NCBI GenBank assembly: GCA_041484525.1
Contig: JBGPHT010000257.1
Span: forward strand, 1 to 6,563
Origin: JBGPHT01 sp041484525
Lineage (GTDB): Bacteria > Acidobacteriota > Terriglobia > Bryobacterales > Bryobacteraceae
Direction: 5' to 3'
DNA: 6,563 bases
Below the pieces are notes generated by a model. That model had not been told where the DNA came from and did not search any database. It saw only the letters and a list, made by a program, of their open reading frames with translations. Below, in pieces: positions 4,546-6,563 of the stretch. Position 1 is the stretch's first letter. Each line of letters opens with the position of its first letter. The position numbers and the translations under genes are program-made.

Positions 4546-5721
4546 CTATAGCCTCGCTCCATTGCGGAGCACAGAATCGCGCGTGAACCTGGCGGTCGAC
4601 GGGACGCCGCAATTGCGCATCGTCATGATCAACTCTGCGCGCAGAAGGTCAATGACCCGCTCCACTCCTTCCTGGCCGAAGGAAGCCAAGCCCCACACGT
4701 AGGGCCTCCCGATGCCAACCGCCCGCGCCCCGAGCGACAACGCCTTGAAAACGTCCGTGCCGCGCCGGAATCCACCGTCCACAAACACCGGGATCTGGCG
4801 TCCCACCGCGTCAACCACTTCCGGCAGGATGTCGATCGTCCCGCGGCCTGTGTTGGTGGCGCGCCCGCCGTGGTTCGACACCACAACGCCGTCCACTCCG
4901 TGCTCGCGGGCCAGTACCGCGTCCTCCGCAGTGTCGATTCCTTTGAGCAGCAACTTCATCTTGGTCATCTTCTTGAGCCGATCCACGTAGCTCCAATCCG
5001 CCCCCGCCGGATTCAATTCGCCTGAAAGCCCCGCCATCATCGGCTTCGCGCGATTCCTGGAACTGCCCTGATTGACGTCCGGTCCCGACGGATGGCACAT
5101 CAGACATTTGCGGGTGTCGGTTCGCCCCAGGCGCGCGGCGGTCTCGGCGTTCCGCCCGCCTAAGACGTCGATCGTCCAGGCGAGCACTTCGCAGCCGGCG
5201 GCCTCGACTCGCCTGACCAACTTCTCGGTCTCATTCCAAGTGGTGGGCATGTAGAGCTGATACCAGGGCGGTTCGCCCAGCGTTTTGGCGACGTCCTCCA
5301 CGCTGGTCGACGCAACGGTCGAGAGCATCTGTACCACTTTCTTCGCCTTGGCCGCGCGAGCCGTCCCCAACTCGCCATCCGGATGAAACGCGCGCTGGGC
5401 GCTCACTGCACTGAAGTAGATCGGCGAGTCCCACATCTTGCCGAATAATTCAAAGCTCAAATCCGGCTTGTCCGCGCCAACCAGCCGTCGCGCGCGGATT
5501 TGATAATGCCCCATCGCCTCCCGATTCATGCGAACCGTCAGGTCGTCATCGACGCCTGACGACATGTAGCCCCAGTGCGCCGGCGGAAGCGTCTTCTGCG
5601 CCAGGGGCTCGAAATCCAGAACGCTCAAGGCGTCTTTCGCACTGGGATCCTGAGCCATGGCGACGAGCGGGCTTGCCCCCAGGAATCGCAAGAACTCACG
5701 GCGTGCGGACAAATGCCTCAT
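4546..5721 (-). CDS. FMN-dependent alpha-hydroxy-acid oxidase/dehydrogenase with Tat-like signal and embedded CxxCH
   Basis: This 391-residue TIM-barrel flavoenzyme should oxidise an L-2-hydroxy acid (lactate, glycolate or mandelate type) to the 2-oxo acid. Compared with spinach glycolate oxidase, the active-site residues are all present: Y52 (GYMSSG), Y157 (YQLYMP), D185 (WTIDV), K260 (LLLKGI), and H284 and R287 (SNHGGR). The FMN phosphate site follows: VDGGFRRGTDVFKALSLGA and GRP (338-340). The N-terminus RREFLRFLGASPLVAMAQ looks like a short twin-arginine signal, so the enzyme probably works outside the membrane. Loop 4 (about 200-235) is atypical: it holds RKCLMCHPSG, a CxxCH haem c motif at 206-210, not found in the classic oxidases. 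That suggests electron transfer to a c-type haem, as in a dehydrogenase, though zinc or chance are possible. Its start lies 8 bases after a TATAAT box and has no ribosome binding site. Confidence 0.9.
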   Translation of the reverse strand: MRHLSARREFLRFLGASPLVAMAQDPSAKDALSVLDFEPLAQKTLPPAHWGYMSSGVDDDLTVRMNREAMGHYQIRARRLVGADKPDLSFELFGKMWDSPIYFSAVSAQRAFHPDGELGTARAAKAKKVVQMLSTVASTSVEDVAKTLGEPPWYQLYMPTTWNETEKLVRRVEAAGCEVLAWTIDVLGGRNAETAARLGRTDTRKCLMCHPSGPDVNQGSSRNRAKPMMAGLSGELNPAGADWSYVDRLKKMTKMKLLLKGIDTAEDAVLAREHGVDGVVVSNHGGRATNTGRGTIDILPEVVDAVGRQIPVFVDGGFRRGTDVFKALSLGARAVGIGRPYVWGLASFGQEGVERVIDLLRAELIMTMRNCGVPSTARFTRDSVLRNGARL

Positions 5722-5729
5722 GGCTCGAT

Positions 5730-5735
5730 ATTATA
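5730..5735 (-). promoter_or_regulatory. Consensus -10 box for the oxidase gene, probably leaderless transcript
   Basis: TATAAT on the minus strand ends 8 bases before the oxidase ATG (5721). Transcription normally starts 6 to 8 bases past such a box, which would place the first base at or next to the ATG. No Shine-Dalgarno sequence is present in between, which fits leaderless translation. No consensus -35 is visible at 16 to 18 bases, so an activator or extended contacts may be needed. Confidence 0.45.
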
Positions 5736-5755
5736 CCCAACGCCTCCGACTAATC

Positions 5756-5773
5756 CCGCAGGCGCCCCTGCGG
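5756..5773. promoter_or_regulatory. Inverted repeat over the -35 region of the oxidase promoter
   Basis: CCGCAGG and CCTGCGG form a perfect 7-bp dyad with a 4-base centre (CGCC). It begins about 20 bases upstream of the TATAAT box, so it covers the place of the missing -35 element. It could be a regulator site or only a GC-rich chance palindrome. Confidence 0.25.
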
Positions 5774-5858
5774 CGCGCGGAGACCTCCCGACCGGCAAGG
5801 AATCGCGGCAGCATCAAATGAAGTGTCTACGCTCGAACGCCGCTAACCGGAGTCGCGG

Positions 5859-6128
5859 ATGAGTTCTGGCGGATCGTCGGAGGGGCTACGACGCCAGGAG
5901 GGATCTCCCGGCGCGCGGCAGATTGCGGATGGCCTAGCCGCCGCCCACGACAAGCAGATCGTCCACCGCGATCTGAAACCGGAAAACCTGTTCCTGACTG
6001 CCGGCGGAAGAGTGAAGATTCTTGTTGCCAGCGGCGGGCGGCGATTCGTGATGCCGGTGACCGGGGGCTATTCCGAGCCGGTGACCGTTATCATGAACTG
6101 GACCTCGGTGCTGAAAAAGAACCTCTGA
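5859..6128 (+). pseudogene. Kinase remnant: catalytic loop joined in frame to a kinase C-terminal tail
   Basis: An open frame of 89 codons starts at 5859, but only the part from about 5913 is recognisable. It codes ARQIADGLAAAHDKQIVH, the HRDLKPEN catalytic loop and GGRVKI of the family. At about 6023 it passes without a frame change into VASGGRRFVMPVTGG and VTVIMNWTSVLKKNL-stop, the terminal blade of the C-terminal sensor domain. Everything between (DFG, activation segment, C-lobe, linker and most of the propeller, well over a thousand bases in an intact gene) is missing. The first 18 residues (SSGGSSEGLRRQEG) are not kinase-like. With no glycine loop, ATP lysine or DFG it cannot be an active kinase. 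It may simply be an open relic; a short expressed peptide cannot be excluded. No clear ribosome binding site precedes 5859. Confidence 0.7.
5913..6022 (+). repeat. 110-bp direct repeat, right copy (kinase catalytic-loop DNA)
   Basis: This is the second copy of the 763-872 repeat, in the same orientation, with four mismatches. Similarity ends at 6022/6023 exactly where the coding sequence switches to the C-terminal tail, and on the left near 5912 where non-kinase sequence begins. Both edges are therefore rearrangement breakpoints relative to an intact kinase gene. Confidence 0.85.
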
Positions 6129-6451
6129 TATGCGCGCCCAGAATTGGCGCCTGGTTTGGCCGGCGCTGGGAGACGTTCTGCTATGCAGGCAAGACGGGGA
6201 CTGATTTGGTCTGGTCGAGATCAGGGAGCCGCGATACAGTCTTTGAGACGCGCGAGGTCTCTTCAGCGATCGCTTCGCTGGCATCGTTAGCGGTCTCCTG
6301 AGCGCCAAACGATCATGCAACGCCGGAAGATTGAGTCCGGGTAGCGCGTCATCCGTCCACAATCCGAAGCGGTGTGGTGACGGCTCGGGCCGCGTTCCGG
6401 CAGCGCCTCCCACACGCGGGATCCGGGCGGCCTGTGCCCTTGAGCGATTCC
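6129..6451. other. Stretch without an intact gene
   Basis: No frame on either strand shows a complete protein family. The long open minus-strand frame crossing this region is Arg/Pro-rich and runs antisense through the kinase remnant, so it is a shadow. The only protein-like piece is a short minus-strand segment listed separately at 6181-6312. An AGCGATCGCT palindrome (6265-6274) and a small hairpin are present but mean little alone. Confidence 0.45.
6181..6312 (-). pseudogene. Possible N-terminal scrap of a tyrosine-type integrase
   Basis: Between a TGA and a TAG (6181-6183) the minus strand has 43 codons without a start. The end of this frame, SRLPDLDQTKS (6202-6231), resembles the segment just before the core-binding domain of phage-type integrases common in Acidobacteria, which usually continues AVLNSL. 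Here it continues VPVLPA and stops. The match covers about ten residues, so this is a weak hint, not an identification. Confidence 0.2.
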
Positions 6452-6562
6452 TTAAGAATCGTAGCCGGGGCCGCCAGGCGACCCGCACTCTTTCCACAGC
6501 TTTTCCCAATTCCAGATCCCGTACGCCACCTCGTTCGGCAACGGGAATCCGAGCTGATGCGC
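6452..6562 (-). CDS. C-terminal end of an unrecognised protein, running off the right edge
   Basis: On the minus strand the frame entering at 6562 codes about 36 residues: AHQLGFPLPNEVAYGIWNWE, then KLWKECGSPGGPGYDS and a TAA at 6452-6454. The amino-acid make-up (many aromatic residues, few Arg or Ser runs) looks like genuine protein rather than an antisense frame. I do not recognise the family. The start and most of the gene, if real, lie outside the window. It could also be another truncated remnant, in line with the surrounding decay. Confidence 0.35.
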   Translation of the reverse strand, partial: AHQLGFPLPNEVAYGIWNWEKLWKECGSPGGPGYDS

Positions 6563-6563
6563 G

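Noticed and set aside
5859..6128. Functional small kinase
   Set aside because: HRDLKPEN is present, but the glycine loop, ATP-binding lysine, DFG and C-lobe are missing.
6264..6280. AGCGATCGCT palindrome and CAGCGA/TCGCTG hairpin as a terminator or attachment site
   Set aside because: No T tract, no adjacent gene end, and GCGATCGC-type palindromes are common in GC-rich DNA.
5934..6509. A 191-codon minus-strand frame at the right end
   Set aside because: It is Arg/Pro-rich, runs antisense through the kinase relic, and conflicts with the more protein-like frame at 6452-6562.
1..6563. CRISPR array, tRNA, rRNA or a defence system
   Set aside because: I found no regularly spaced repeats, no cloverleaf or rRNA-like sequence, and none of the intact genes belongs to a known defence family.

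Overview
The window looks like accessory DNA from an Acidobacteriota genome, most likely of the Candidatus Solibacter / Bryobacterales type. The reasons are high GC content, remnants of the Ser/Thr kinase family (start MPLTSGTRLGPYEI, C-terminal tail ending NW-x-LKK) that is greatly expanded in that group, and the style of the ECF sigma/anti-sigma pair. This assignment comes from remembered family resemblance; no search was run.

Layout, left to right. (a) 1-551 is decayed DNA: a methyltransferase fragment (3-75) fused to the frameshifted C-terminal end of a kinase with a beta-propeller-type sensor (76-339), then about 210 bases with no recognisable gene. (b) 552-1190 is a second kinase remnant, with most catalytic motifs but an internal deletion and two frame changes. 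(c) 1206-4354 is an intact block. On the minus strand lie a Tat-exported calcineurin-like phosphoesterase and, 4 bases after it, a small class I cytochrome c. Divergently on the plus strand lie a haem-binding-domain protein (CxxCH), an ECF sigma factor and its zinc-finger transmembrane anti-sigma factor, the last two overlapping by ATGA. A hairpin follows the anti-sigma stop. (d) 4351-4545 (minus) holds an unrecognised reading frame, in frame with and directly after the next gene's stop. (e) 4546-5721 (minus) is a Tat-type FMN-dependent alpha-hydroxy-acid oxidase with a CxxCH haem-c motif in its variable loop, preceded by a perfect TATAAT box very close to its ATG. (f) 5859-6128 is a third kinase remnant, in which a catalytic-loop segment is joined in frame to a kinase C-terminal tail. 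(g) 6129-6563 is mostly non-coding, with a possible integrase scrap and an incomplete minus-strand reading frame at the edge.

How the parts may work together (inference). Every effector gene in the intact block is predicted to act outside the cytoplasm: cytochrome c, haem-binding protein, phosphoesterase and flavin oxidase. The anti-sigma factor spans the membrane. This suggests an envelope-sensing regulon for periplasmic redox or phosphoester metabolism, with the oxidase possibly passing electrons to c-type haem. The block is bracketed by a 110-bp direct repeat (763-872 and 5913-6022, 4 mismatches) made of kinase catalytic-loop sequence. The kinase family may therefore have served as homology for rearrangement around the block. 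A chimeric metagenome assembly is an alternative explanation for the mosaic flanks.
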